Below are positions 53,819 to 64,000 of a DNA stretch of 64,000 nt, piece after piece. Source of the stretch: Rhea pennata. Lineage: Eukaryota > Chordata > Aves > Rheiformes > Rheidae. The stretch's first letter is position 1, and each line of letters opens with the position of its first letter. The stretch covers positions 59,312,570 through 59,376,569 of the forward strand of contig NC_084667.1 in NCBI RefSeq assembly GCF_028389875.1. The letters are read 5' to 3'. The translations under genes were made by a program, and so were the position numbers. The notes below the pieces were generated by a model. The model had not been told where the DNA came from. It ran no database searches and was given only the letters and a program-made list of their open reading frames with translations.

Positions 53819-55259
53819 GTGCACATTTACATGTTCTCTGAATTAGTGTATCATAGGCTCTTGAAATCACATTCATGTAGCAAATTCTTCAACAATAATA
53901 CCCTTTCACTTTTCACCACAATATATACAGTTAATGCTAAACCTGTGGTAAAAGCAAGTTACAGCACTGCAGAAATGGATATATAAATAATACACAAAAC
54001 TTGTACATGAAGAATTAATCCAATTGCATACTGTTTAACAGGAGAAAATTACAAGAAATATGGCTACAACTTATAATGGGAAATTCAAAATATATTTTTG
54101 GTATATAAAATCATGTACAATTAAAATTCCAGTGAAGTGCTTTTTTTTGCTTGAAACTACAATGTAGTGGAATAGTTTATTGCATAACTTGCCTTGGCAA
54201 CAGCTGTAAGCTGCCAAGAACCACAGAAACTGTCCTCAAATAAGCTACTGCCTTTCTTAAGTTCTTCTCCAAACCTTGTTTCTTTCTTCTCCATGACTTC
54301 GCATCCATACAACCCTCCTCCTGCTCCTATTCAGTCCTTCATATTGTCTTCTAGACTGACTCAGACAGACTTCACTTGACACAGTGTAACTCCTAGCAGA
54401 CTCTTACCCTTCTCAACTATTGCACTTTCATCCATGCAGACATACAAATCCCTTAAGCTGTTGCAAGTTAATATTAACTGTTTTGTCCATTACAAACAAA
54501 CTCGGGTGGTTAGTAGGGCAACCTTTACATTAGTAGAGGTAACACTGGTGCTGTAAGTTGAATAACAAGAAAATAAAACACCAAGTGAATTATTGTGTAG
54601 GGATTCTGAAAAGTGTACAAATACTGTTGTTTTGTTAGTTCTCTAGTTTGTCTCTAAATGCAAATAATACTAGATGCTAGACTACATAAAGCTTTAGTTG
54701 GGGTTGTCTAGACTAGGATTTAAGTGTATATAGTAAGTTAACACTTAAAATCCTAGCCCTCTTAAAGCTTTGATGACTACTTATGCACTTAGCAGGTGAA
54801 AATCTTGTGTTCTAGAACCCAAAGAGTTAATGAGAGAACTCAACATTCACTTGCATGAAAATATCCAAAACTCTGACGTGGGACAGTTACTGTGGGATCG
54901 GAGCAGACTGGACAGCATATCTGCACTTTGCAAATGACACCTCTGAACATTTAACACAAGAAAGCTCCTACCACAGAACTTGGACTTAATACGCTGCTTT
55001 AGACTATATTTGGAGGAACACTGTAGGTACTGGCGGTATCGCTCTCTTCATTCAGTGGTGGGTCACATAAAACAATCCTCATTTACAAACTGCAGATCTT
55101 GGAAAATCTTGAATGCTGTCCATTTAACAAGAGAAAGCACCATTAAAACTAAATACCATAGTTTTATTTCTCCAGGTGAAATGATTGAAAACGATGGCTC
55201 CAGTGTATGTTTTAAGTTTCCAGTTACCAGCAAGGTATTGCACTCTTGTACAACTGAAT

Positions 55260-55301
55260 TCAAGCAAGGGTTCGCTGTCTAGGTTTTATTCGTGGATATA
55301 A
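55260..55301 (-). CDS. PPP1R13B: PPP1R13B last coding exon
   Basis: Acceptor [23 protein letters not shown] then TGA at 55260-55262; 42 coding bases. Follows GYVPKNLLG in phase 0, as in human ASPP1 (recalled). Found by splice logic, since the open frame is too short to stand out. Confidence 0.96.
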   Translation of the reverse strand, partial: LYPRIKPRQRTLA

Positions 55302-58300
55302 CTGTAAAAACAGAATAAAAATATTAAGTTTTGCATACTTGCTACAAGGTTAAGTATAATGAAATTTCATTATAACCAAAAGGGTACTTATAAGAACTGG
55401 GTCATACAGGGTACATCATTGGGGTATGGTGGGTTTTTTTATTTGTTGGATTGGGGGGTTTTTTTTGTTTGTTTGTTTGTTTGTTTGTTTGTTTTTTTGG
55501 TAAGCTGCAGTGTGTTCTTAGGTACCCTCTGAAAAATGCAATCAGAAACTGCAGGAGGCCAGGGCTGACTTATTCCTGCCAGCAGCACCAAAATTACTGC
55601 TCTAAAAATTACTTCATTCATTTGCTTAAGACACAGAGAAGACCAAGCATGCTTTTAAGTACAAGAATTCTCCTTATTAGAAAAATCTAGCCTTAGAGCT
55701 TATTTCCTCCACTGTAAGATTTTCTTTCACATATTTGGTCTTTTCTCTCTCTACTTAGGAGCTTTAAGTCCCTGGTCTCTTGTGATGGCAGTGTTCCATC
55801 AAGGTGACTGAGAGCTACTTAAGCAATTTGCTTAGGGTCGTCCTTTTCAAGACTTTCTTGTGTTTTTAAGGTAGAGGTGCATATGCATGTGTGTATACGC
55901 ACACACATACAGCCTGTCTTGTGCCAAATATTAAAAATACTTCCTAAAAAACTTGCAGGAAGACAGAAAAGGGATACAAGGCAGGATTGTTAACCCCTGT
56001 CATTCTCAAAAAACTCAGACTCACCATTTCATGGGAGCAACGTAGGAGAGGGAGTGGGAAAAGGGGAAAATCGAGTAGACGTGCTAACCTGTTCCTCTGG
56101 CACCAAGCACCTGCAAAAGCTGCAAGCAGTAGGGGCGAATGGCTCATTTTTAGCGCGCGGCCCCTAATACAAAGCTACACAAAGCAACTCCCTCCCCCGC
56201 TTGCTTTTGCCAACCTCGTGACAGTCTCTGGCCAGTGTTGATGTTCCACTGACAAGCTGTCACTGTCAGCTGCAAGCTGCATAGAACTGCACAAGGAGGT
56301 TGCACCATTATCTCAATATACCCTGCAGCTGGAGAATTTTGCTCTATACAATTGGTTAGGTAGCACCATGCCTTTCACCTAAATAATGTTTTTCGTTTTT
56401 ATGAAATAATTGGATCAAACATAAATTAAGAAGCAGAACCTGCTTCTGACCATTCAACATAGAAACTTCCCTGCTTTAGGATTCTGAGCACTTTTGGCTA
56501 CATCTGCGTTCTGGCCAGATCTCCAGATGGTTTTTTTTTGTTTGTTTTGTTTTGTTTTGTTTTCTACAATGGGTTTTGAGACCTTTTTAATACAACTGTC
56601 CTTCCTGCGCCAAACCTTAGGGCTGGTTAATAGAGCCACCACATTTCACATAGGAACTCCCTATTTTTTAACCAAAGGAAAACTCTTAAGTATACTAAAC
56701 TTACTGAACAAAAAAGCTGGGTTTATCATAGCCTCTCCTTTCTGTTCGCAACAGCAGCACAGAGGCCTGAAAGAGTAAGGATAACCTGCTATGTACCACT
56801 TCATCGTGGTGTATCAAACTGATGCACAGATGGCTTCAGGCCAACGGTCTGCCTGCGTTCCTAATTTAGGAGGAAGTAAAAAGTAGAAGGGAGAGGGTAA
56901 CCTAGGAAGTACTTACGCCAAGCAGATTTTTAGGCACGTAGCCTTCTTTATCATTGAGCCGGGCCCACCACCACTCTGTTTCATTGTCATCCTTGCGTCG
57001 CAGAATAGTAATGGCATCACCTTCATGGAATGACAACTCGTCGTTATTCTGGGCTTCATAATCCCACAGAGCATACACTACTCCCTTATTCATAACTCCC
57101 AACTTCTCCTGCACTCCTGTTAACAAAAAGTTAGAGAACACAGTAAATACCTTGTTCTTCCCTCTCGGATTTTTAGTGTGGACATTGTGACCCAAATACA
57201 TTAGTCTCCTATTAATAAAATTCCATAAACAATTACCAGCACTTCCACAATGAATGCTTTCAGAAATTGAAATTGTAAAACCACATCTTGCAGAATATCT
57301 GGATTTACAGCATGAGTTTTTTCCTTTTATTTTATATGCAATGGAAACTTTGTGGTCTTATTCAAATAAGGACAAAATAGTTTTACATATGTTTGAGCAA
57401 AGCACCTTTACAGAGCTGTTCTGTATTTCTCACAGGACTACTTTCTACAGCACACTTTATACAGTAACACTTGAAACTTCTGAAAATATGCACAGTCTCA
57501 TGTACATCTTAACAAAAGTCTTAACAAAAAGTCTTAACAAAGCTTACAACCTTCTCTGATGCAAACTGAAAATTTGCCAGCTGCATCTTAGGTACTTCTC
57601 TTGCAAAATACATCTCGGTAACTAAACACATTCTCTAACTCATTTATTCATAAAGGATACATGTTTCTTCATGTGATCTGCTGGAATTTTGTGCATCTGG
57701 AAGTTGCAGTATCTTATCAAGATACTTGAGAACTCGTTACCGTCAAAACCTTTCAGTGGAGGCATTTCACTGATACTAAGCCAAATTAATCTTTTTTAAA
57801 AAAATCTAACATTAAAAAGAGCCTGTGAAGTAATTCAAAGAGGGTAGAGAATATGAGAAACGTAGTAATCAAAAGGCTATTTTGTTATTAGCATTTTAAA
57901 AGTACCGGTAAAGGGCAGTATCTTCAAGTCTAGGGCCAAAATAGAAGATAATAAAATGTTTCATACAGAACAGAGGGACAGCATGCTGTTGGACAGAAAA
58001 GGTCTGAAATTTAGAAGGTTTTAAGATGCATTGCAACCTACCATACAAGAACTGAGAACACTGAATATAACCTTCTTCCATCTCTTCACACTTGTCTGCA
58101 GCAGTTTCTATATCACTTATAGTTGAAGCAAAAATTGCTGCCCCGGATTCAACAAGTAGTTTACAGAGATGAACACTATTGCAAGAAGCAGCACAATGCA
58201 AAGGTGTCCTGAAGTAAAGCAAAAATGCAGACATTAGAAAAAATGTTTCAGGAATCCCAACTGTTTTGTCCTGATTATGTGCAAAACCTGTCACACAACT

Positions 58301-58968
58301 CGGAGTGGATTCCTGACTCCACTAAAGCCAAGCATTATAAAATCGATGTTATCAGAAACGTAAATTTTCCTATCTTGCAAGGCTGCTGGATATAAAATGG
58401 CATTTCCTAGTATGAGGAAATGTGAAAGGGAAAACAAGACAAGGGAGAAACTGATCAGCATGGTAAGCTTTCAGATCTGGTACAAAAATCTGTGGATGGA
58501 TTTTATGGAGATGAAACTTCTTAAACAAATGAACTTCAGACACTTGATATTTAGAGTTTAATTATTTTGGTATGTGAACAAGAAATTCAATTATACTATT
58601 AAATAAAACCAAAATATAGTATAATTTATGACCTAAATGAACTTTCACATGAGTTCAACACTATGTAAAGTTGAATTCAAGTTTGTCACCATGCAGAGAT
58701 TAGAACGTGCTCATTTGCTGTGGTTAAAATGGAATTTTGTTTATAAGTTTGCATCAAAATGGTCTTTTTCAGATGTTAGGTTAAAAATCTTGACACTTAC
58801 CACCCATCACTATCTGCTGCATTTACATTTACACCAAAATCAAGCAGGAATTTCACAATGTGGTGATGACCAGCACATACTGCATTATGCAAAGGTGTAA
58901 TTCCTTCATCATTGGGTTTACTGGGATCATCAACCTATTGAAAACATTCACACATTAAGGGTGTTGTT

Positions 58969-59015
<47 letters not shown>

Positions 59016-62000
59016 TATTGAGAGAAGTTGCACTGGCTTAGAAGCTCACCTCATATATGATTCTTTGCACTAGATCAAATTCTCCCTCCAAAGAAGCATC
59101 TAGGAGGAGGGCTAATGGATTAAACTTCACCCTCAAGCCATGGCCAGTTCTTTCTGAGTTAGGCTTCTTCAGGTTGGTACGTTTGGTCTGAGTGAAGATG
59201 AAAGTTAGAAGACAATTTCAGGGTGCATAAGTGCACAAACCATTCAGTTACTTTCAAACTGGACAAAAAGCCCCGTTCTCCTTAAAAGTTAATTAGAAGT
59301 ATGCAAACACTTTTATTATAAAATCTATTTCAAGCCTTGATACCTTAATATGTTTTATTCAGCTGAAAAATTAAAAAGCATGCCAAAACAATCTAGAGAG
59401 TTTTATTTAAAGGTAGTTATTACAAGGGACAAAGTAATCCAGAATTTCTGACCACTATAATCTTAAAACTGTATTTAGTATGAGCTGAATGTATTTCTGG
59501 TGGATTTTCTGAGACACTGTCAAAACTTTTGCTTAGACTAGAAAACATGACACAATCAAGTCTGAGTGTCAGTCTATTTAGAAGAATCTCTGCCTTGAAT
59601 TAGCAAATGTTCACTGCAAGTCTGTACTAAGAAGTTCTGAGCTTTGCTGTGAGAAAGAAGTTTACAGAACATGAAAATATTTTATGTGAGATTCTAGCTG
59701 GTGCTGCTAGGAGAAGCATTCTCAAGATCTAAACACATTTAAATGTGTTTTGAGAACATTCTGCATCATTCACATGTGTCTTTGCCAGTTTCCAAGAAAA
59801 AGGTTATTAATGAAGTGCATATTCTGTAGCTCTGTAAGAACTGTTTTCACTCCTATTTAATACAGTTATTCCACTTTGGAAAATAAACCTTTTACAATAT
59901 GAATAATATACATTGCTAGGTACCCTGGACACTTGTGCTCATAGGAAATGCATACAAGGTTGTGTGCACACCACAATCGAACGGTAATAGGAATCTAAGG
60001 ATTTTGCTAAAGCATTTATGATAGCTTTACATGAATCAAAAAGTGGAGATGGTCTCTGAAATCAACGTTAAATTGAAACATTAACTAAGAATAAAATTCA
60101 TTCTTCTCTCCATTTTCAATTCTCCATATGCTCTAGGTTTTGGTAATGACAAATCCAAGTAGTATTTAGAAGGTTTTGGTACAGCTGGAGGAGAAATACT
60201 GAAAGCAATTCAAATTATGAAAGAAGCACATTAGAAAAATATTTCTGCTAAAACAAGTCAGCTTTGTCACTGGTAGTGTTGCAACTCTGGTTTCACATCC
60301 CCCTCCTGAGAGGGAAGCAGGAATTCACTTCTCCCAGCATAGTCCTTTCAGCTTGTTTGCAAATTAAAAAGGCCCACTGCAGTAACTTACCCATAGGTTC
60401 ATACAAATAGTCATAATAGAATAATTATTTGTAGCCCCGATGAAATGAAATTTTTAAAATGGTATCTCTAGATATCAGAATTACTTCTCTAACAAGAGCA
60501 TAATCCCCAAAGTTATTCTGTAGCCTAATGTATATACTTTACCTGTGTGCATATTTTCCTCTATTAAAATGCTACACTTGTAAAGAAACCAATATGTAAG
60601 AGTCTTCCTTGGTGCTCTCTTGGTTTTCTTTTATTTTAGTTTCCTAAAACTTAAAGTGCAGCACACCATTTAGCATAGTAACATCATCTTCCAGTTTTGC
60701 TTAAATACACAACTAACTCTAAAGTTGATATAATTGTCTTTTTTTGGGTCACTTACTGCAGGAAGTGGAGGAGGAACAGCTGGTGGTAAAGGAGCTTCTT
60801 CCTCTACTGGAGAGCTGACCTCAGGTGTGGGCGTGGATGACGGTTCAACAGCAGGAACTATGGCAGGATTGTTGTTGTTATCTTCAGTTGTCTCTGATGT
60901 TTGATTTGTGGTTTCAGTGCTTATGAGTTCCTCAGTAGCAGGAGAAGGTAATTCATTATCATTGGCATCTGATGAAGGTGGTGGCTCATCAGGAAGAGGG
61001 ACTGTAGGTGGCACAGAAATGGGTTCTTCAATATTGCCATTGGTACTAGTGTTACCATTATCAACGTCTGCTAAGATGCCTATAAAGTCCTGTGGGTTGC
61101 TTGGCTGGTAAAAAGGAGCACTTTCTATTCCTCCAGCAAGAGTATTAAAGCGCTGATACAGTAGTTTTTGTATATTTGGTCCGCTTGGGCCTTCCGGTTC
61201 AGTGATAGAGCTACGTTTCTTTAATGGCCTAGGAGCATTGGCCAATTTTCTTCTCAGAGCTTCAAGATCAGCATCACTTTGATATCGTAGGGGTGAATGT
61301 ACGATAGGTGTAAGCTTAGTAGGACTGAGTGGACGAGGAATGTTTTCCACATTACTGTTTTCACTGGATGGTGGAACGTTTTCCAGCTCTTGATCTTTCT
61401 CAGAGACCTCAGTCTGGGGCTGCGAAGTCTGCGCAGGCAAAGAACCATGAAGAAATGGCAATGGTGAGGGAGAAGTTGAACCAGACTGTAAAACAGGTTT
61501 TCCATAAACTGAAGAAAAGAAAGAAGGAAAACAGTGAAGAATTGTTCTGAAATTACCCAATATCTGCAAATACACTGCATGTATATCCATTGCTACTAGT
61601 TCAAAACTAATATAGAAAAAAAAATCAAATGAATTACATTGGAGTCTATCAAAACAGGAATAAGTACTCAGATGTTATTGATGGCAATGCTTCTTACAAT
61701 TATAAATGGCAATAAGTAATGCCTAGAATGTTTTTCCTCTTTTAGGGGGAAATAGTATGACGGAGAAAACTTCTCTAGACAAGATTTTTCAATTTATTTC
61801 TGAAAATATACGTAGAGTATCCAGATTATATAGTCTATTGATCTAAGAGCATCTTCTTTTAAATAAAAGGTAACTGAATATATACTTATCTATCACTCCC
61901 AAAATAACTGAGATCATTCTGCTGCCATGCTGCACATAAAATATCTTTCCTCTTCTCACAAATTTAGATGAGATTTTGAAGCAACAAGTAACTTATACAG

Positions 62001-63595
62001 AAATTAAACAAAGCCTAACAAATAACAATGTATTTCAAAGGGGAGGAAAAAAACACAATATATTCTACCTGCTTTTACTGACTTATTTAATGTATTGTAT
62101 ACAGCTTGTTGGTAATTCTTTGGTGGTGTTGCTTGCTGAAGATACATTGAGTAGATGGAACTGGAGTTCACTGTCTGTGGTCCTTTTCTGGGAGACTGAG
62201 GTCTTGATCCTTTATCAGCTAGAAAAGGTCTGATAGCCACAGTCAAAGGCAGTTCTGGCCTGCCATCTCCTCCCGGAAACAAGGGGGGACCGGAAGGCTG
62301 ATATGTAGGGCTGGGAGGTACAGAAATTCTCTGTTGAATCTGTTGTGAGGAACTGGGCTGATGTACATTGCTAGCTGGCGGTAGCGGAACAGGTCTTTGT
62401 CGATTTGTTATAGTGGTGCCAGGTCTGGGTAGACTGCCGTCCTTTCTTCTTTCTAGAGAATTTGTAGAACCTGTTCCTAAGGGAACTGGACTTGGATAGG
62501 TCCCATAGTTTTGAGGCAACTGCTTGCTCACACCAGGAATTGTTGGTGGCACTTTCCCCAGATCAAGACCCTATGTAAGAAAAATAACACTAGCATATGA
62601 ATTTTAGGTATGCAATTTTGCTACATAAATACTCGTGAGCAAGAATATTTCACACTGAACAAAGCAAACTAATATTCTTATGTGACAGTGAAGGAGTTAA
62701 TATACACAATTTGTGTTCCTTAATCGCCAGACATGATTCTACCTTAATTTTTCACAAGACATCATCATAATGTCATAGACAGAGACTAGTGTTAAAGGTA
62801 TTTTCATTTATGAATCAAAAGCCATTTGCATATTTTCTAAATTTGACTGACTAGTTCTAGGTTCTGGATCTCAGTATCTATTTGATAACACATAGTATGG
62901 TAACAATGACAGTTTACCAAAACAAATCAAAGACAAGATCCTTATTTGCTAAAGAGTACAGTCTTAAAGAATTCATAAAGTACAAGAATGACAATGCAAA
63001 TAAACAGCAACGACAAGATCTCTGAAGGAGGAATTTAATGACTTTTTTTTAAAAGGATTTTTGTGAGAAAAAAGAGCACACATTGAAGAAGTGATAATCT
63101 ATGCCAAGTAAAATAGAAACATAAAGATCTGAAATAGAAAAATAGGAGGGTGGGGAAGATGATTAGGAGACGCAAAGGGGGAAAGGGAGAGACTGTGATG
63201 TAACGGAATAAGAACGCATAAAAAACACTGGAGCAGAAAAAAAATTCTAATGTTGTAAGAATAGAAAAAGAAGGAATATAAAGGTAATTTGATTTGTGAT
63301 GATTTTAATAATTATCAGCAAGAAAATGAAATGTGTAAATATCTAAAAGAGAGTTTGGCTACAGAAGCCAAAGGTTTACAATTTCAATAGACTAGATTTA
63401 AAAATACTCCATAGATGAAACGCACCAGCTTATCAGTACTTCCTAACACTGAAGTTGGCAAAGGCTGGCTGGATATAGTTCCTTGTTTTAAAGCAGTATC
63501 CATGCTTGATTCCTTCCAGTCTGTGTTGGAGATCTGAGGGGGCTTTACCACAGGAGTTGAACTTTGTTTAAGTATTGGCCAATTTCCATCATTCG
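55260..63595 (-). CDS. PPP1R13B: ASPP1, C-terminal part (gene span, 5' end off window)
   Basis: Apoptosis-stimulating protein of p53, which boosts p53-family transcription of death genes and targets protein phosphatase 1. Eight minus-strand exons join in frame to the last 700 residues (human full length about 1090, recalled). Numbered from the first full codon in the window, they show a Ser/Pro-rich region (1-474) with [20 protein letters not shown] and [24 protein letters not shown] at 493-496, the PP1-docking RVxF motif; ankyrin repeats (about 497-620) with [19 protein letters not shown] and [14 protein letters not shown]; and an SH3 domain (about 632-687) with [21 protein letters not shown] and GYVPKNLLG. 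The end is [12 protein letters not shown] and TGA. The ankyrin-SH3 unit is the p53-family binding face. The N-terminal part is off the right edge. Convergent with ZFYVE21. Confidence 0.97.
55302..56916 (-). other. PPP1R13B: PPP1R13B last intron
   Basis: 1.6 kb with (GTTT)n, a short GT/CA alternating stretch near 55.87-55.91 kb and a GTTTT repeat near 56.53-56.56 kb. No further coding signal. Confidence 0.85.
55467..55494. repeat. (GTTT)7 microsatellite
   Basis: About seven GTTT units flanked by T and G runs, 165 bases into the intron before the last PPP1R13B exon. Confidence 0.9.
56917..57116 (-). CDS. PPP1R13B: PPP1R13B exon, SH3 domain
   Basis: Acceptor TTGTTAACAG, donor GTAAGT. Two bases complete Gly, then 66 codons ([20 protein letters not shown] to GYVPKNLLG). 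SH3 hallmarks: ALWDYEA, the acidic ELSFHEGD loop, WWWAR and the YVPKNLL strand. Confidence 0.97.
57117..58041 (-). other. PPP1R13B: PPP1R13B intron
   Basis: 925 bases; a three-copy 11-13-base tandem repeat at 57507-57542 and nothing else recognised. Confidence 0.85.
58042..58208 (-). CDS. PPP1R13B: PPP1R13B exon, ankyrin repeats
   Basis: Acceptor TTTACTTCAG, donor GTAGGT. The first base completes Trp, then [20 protein letters not shown] through [14 protein letters not shown] to QFLY plus one base. Near-identical to mammalian ASPP1. Confidence 0.97.
58209..58800 (-). other. PPP1R13B: PPP1R13B intron
   Basis: 592 bases between two ankyrin exons. Nothing recognised. Confidence 0.85.
58801..58934 (-). 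CDS. PPP1R13B: PPP1R13B exon, ankyrin repeats
   Basis: Acceptor TTTTCAATAG, donor [26 protein letters not shown] then [20 protein letters not shown] and DSDG plus two bases. Canonical TPLHNAV and IVKFLLDFG ankyrin signatures. Confidence 0.97.
58935..59049 (-). other. PPP1R13B: 115-base PPP1R13B intron with homopolymer
   Basis: GTGAGC donor, TTCAATAG acceptor. Forty-three of the 115 bases are one A run in the sense direction. By far the shortest intron in the window. Confidence 0.93.
58970..59012. repeat. T43 homopolymer
   Basis: Forty-three consecutive T on plus (A43 in PPP1R13B sense), 36 bases from one exon and 37 from the other. Confidence 0.96.
59050..59187 (-). CDS. PPP1R13B: PPP1R13B exon, RVKF motif and first ankyrin
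   Basis: Acceptor CTTCACTCAG, donor GTGAGC, 46 codons in phase 0. [18 protein letters not shown], then [24 protein letters not shown] is the PP1-docking motif; what follows opens the ankyrin block. Confidence 0.97.
59188..60756 (-). other. PPP1R13B: PPP1R13B intron
   Basis: 1.6 kb before the RVKF exon. AT-rich with no recognised element. Confidence 0.85.
60757..61508 (-). CDS. PPP1R13B: PPP1R13B large exon, proline-rich region
   Basis: Acceptor CTTTTCTTCAG, donor GTAAGT. Two bases complete Val, then 250 codons. Conserved blocks: [47 protein letters not shown] and [13 protein letters not shown]. The C-terminal third is acidic and Pro/Thr/Ser-rich ([27 protein letters not shown]) and poorly conserved. 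Confidence 0.97.
61509..62068 (-). other. PPP1R13B: PPP1R13B intron
   Basis: 560 bases between the two large proline-rich exons. Nothing recognised. Confidence 0.85.
62069..62570 (-). CDS. PPP1R13B: PPP1R13B exon, proline-rich region
   Basis: Acceptor CTTACATAG, donor GTAGAA, 167 codons plus one base. [75 protein letters not shown] and LNKSVKA. Matches the human ASPP1 central region. Confidence 0.96.
62571..63425 (-). other. PPP1R13B: PPP1R13B intron
   Basis: 855 bases, purine-rich on plus near 63.0-63.3 kb. Nothing recognised. Confidence 0.83.
63426..63595 (-). CDS. PPP1R13B: PPP1R13B exon ([12 protein letters not shown])
   Basis: Acceptor TTTTCAAG (AAG rather than CAG or TAG), donor GTGCGT. 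Two bases complete Ala, then 56 codons ([20 protein letters not shown] to LGSTDKL), phase 0 at its end. The first exon of the gene present in the window; earlier exons lie to the right. Confidence 0.94.
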
Positions 63596-64000
63596 CTTGA
63601 AAACAAAGAAAAATATTATATTTAAGACAATCCATGTCATCATCATAAACAAGCAAAATAACACATGAAGTAGAATAGTTTAAGTTACAATAGGATGAAT
63701 TTCACTCCAGAAATGAGATAAATCCTTACTAATGTCTGATTCAGAAATCAATACTGAAAGTTCAATCACTGTATATAATACACTGTTCATTAGCCTTTGA
63801 TATACAAACTGTATTATAAATTAGCTAAGAAAAAAATGGTTAAAATTTGAGTAAGGGTTGTATGTTCTGCTTTTAAAAGACAAACTTTAAGTTAGGTTCA
63901 GAAAAAAAATCCTTACAGAAATATTCCAATAAATATGTTTCTTTTGATACAATTCAAAAACATTGTCAAAATACGCTAGATGTTAAATCTATGTAAGCTC
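63596..64000 (-). other. PPP1R13B: PPP1R13B intron, runs off the right edge
   Basis: The last 405 bases lie upstream of the first in-window exon. No coding signal seen. Confidence 0.8.

Larger units (their letters stand above)
52597..55259. other. Convergent 3' UTRs of ZFYVE21 and PPP1R13B
   Basis: 2.7 kb between the two facing stop codons. ZFYVE21-sense AATAAA lies at 52882, 53048, 53166 and 53281. PPP1R13B-sense AATAAA lies at 54177-54182 and 53813-53818. If the distal signals are used, the transcripts end about 0.5 kb apart without overlapping. No other coding signal. Confidence 0.75.

Noticed and set aside
60908-61111. Plus-strand open frame within the large PPP1R13B exon
   Set aside because: Antisense shadow of the proline-rich coding sequence.

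Overview
The window is vertebrate nuclear DNA, almost certainly from a bird. It is AT-rich, intron-dominated sequence with spliced genes, one sharp CpG island (about 37.2-38.4 kb) and many simple repeats. It holds one recognisable CR1 LINE tail (about 41.43 kb) and few other interspersed repeats. Four conserved protein-coding genes can be reconstructed exon by exon, and every junction is in frame: the 3' part of KLC1 (+), complete XRCC3 (-), complete ZFYVE21 (+) and the 3' part of PPP1R13B/ASPP1 (-). From memory, the order and orientation match human 14q32.33.

Layout. 1-15,637 holds the last five KLC1 coding exons (C-terminal TPR and tail of kinesin light chain 1). 15,638 to about 23.5 kb is KLC1 3' UTR plus intergenic DNA with long TA and A tracts; no further gene was found. 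24,030-36,128 is XRCC3, seven coding exons and 359 codons, with Walker A and Walker B motifs. About 37.2-38.4 kb is a CpG island between XRCC3 and ZFYVE21, which are head to head. It carries six CCAAT/ATTGG boxes and GC-box, ETS-like and NRF1-like sites. 37,987-52,596 is ZFYVE21, seven exons and 232 codons, with a FYVE finger. 52.6-55.26 kb is the convergent 3' ends of ZFYVE21 and PPP1R13B. 55,260-63,595 is eight PPP1R13B exons encoding the last 700 residues (proline-rich region, PP1-docking RVKF, ankyrin repeats, SH3); its 5' exons lie beyond the right edge.

The genes do not form a pathway: kinesin cargo binding, homologous recombination, endosome/focal-adhesion signalling and p53-coactivator/PP1 targeting. 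Their shared features are positional, namely strictly alternating strands, a probable bidirectional promoter and convergent 3' ends. I see no new biological system. The notable points are a GC-AG intron in KLC1, a promoter with patterned CCAAT boxes and an overlapping G-quadruplex motif, a 115-base PPP1R13B intron that is over one third homopolymer, and a 47-base XRCC3 exon. No tRNA, rRNA, CRISPR array or intact mobile element was seen. Comparisons with human proteins are from memory, not from a search.
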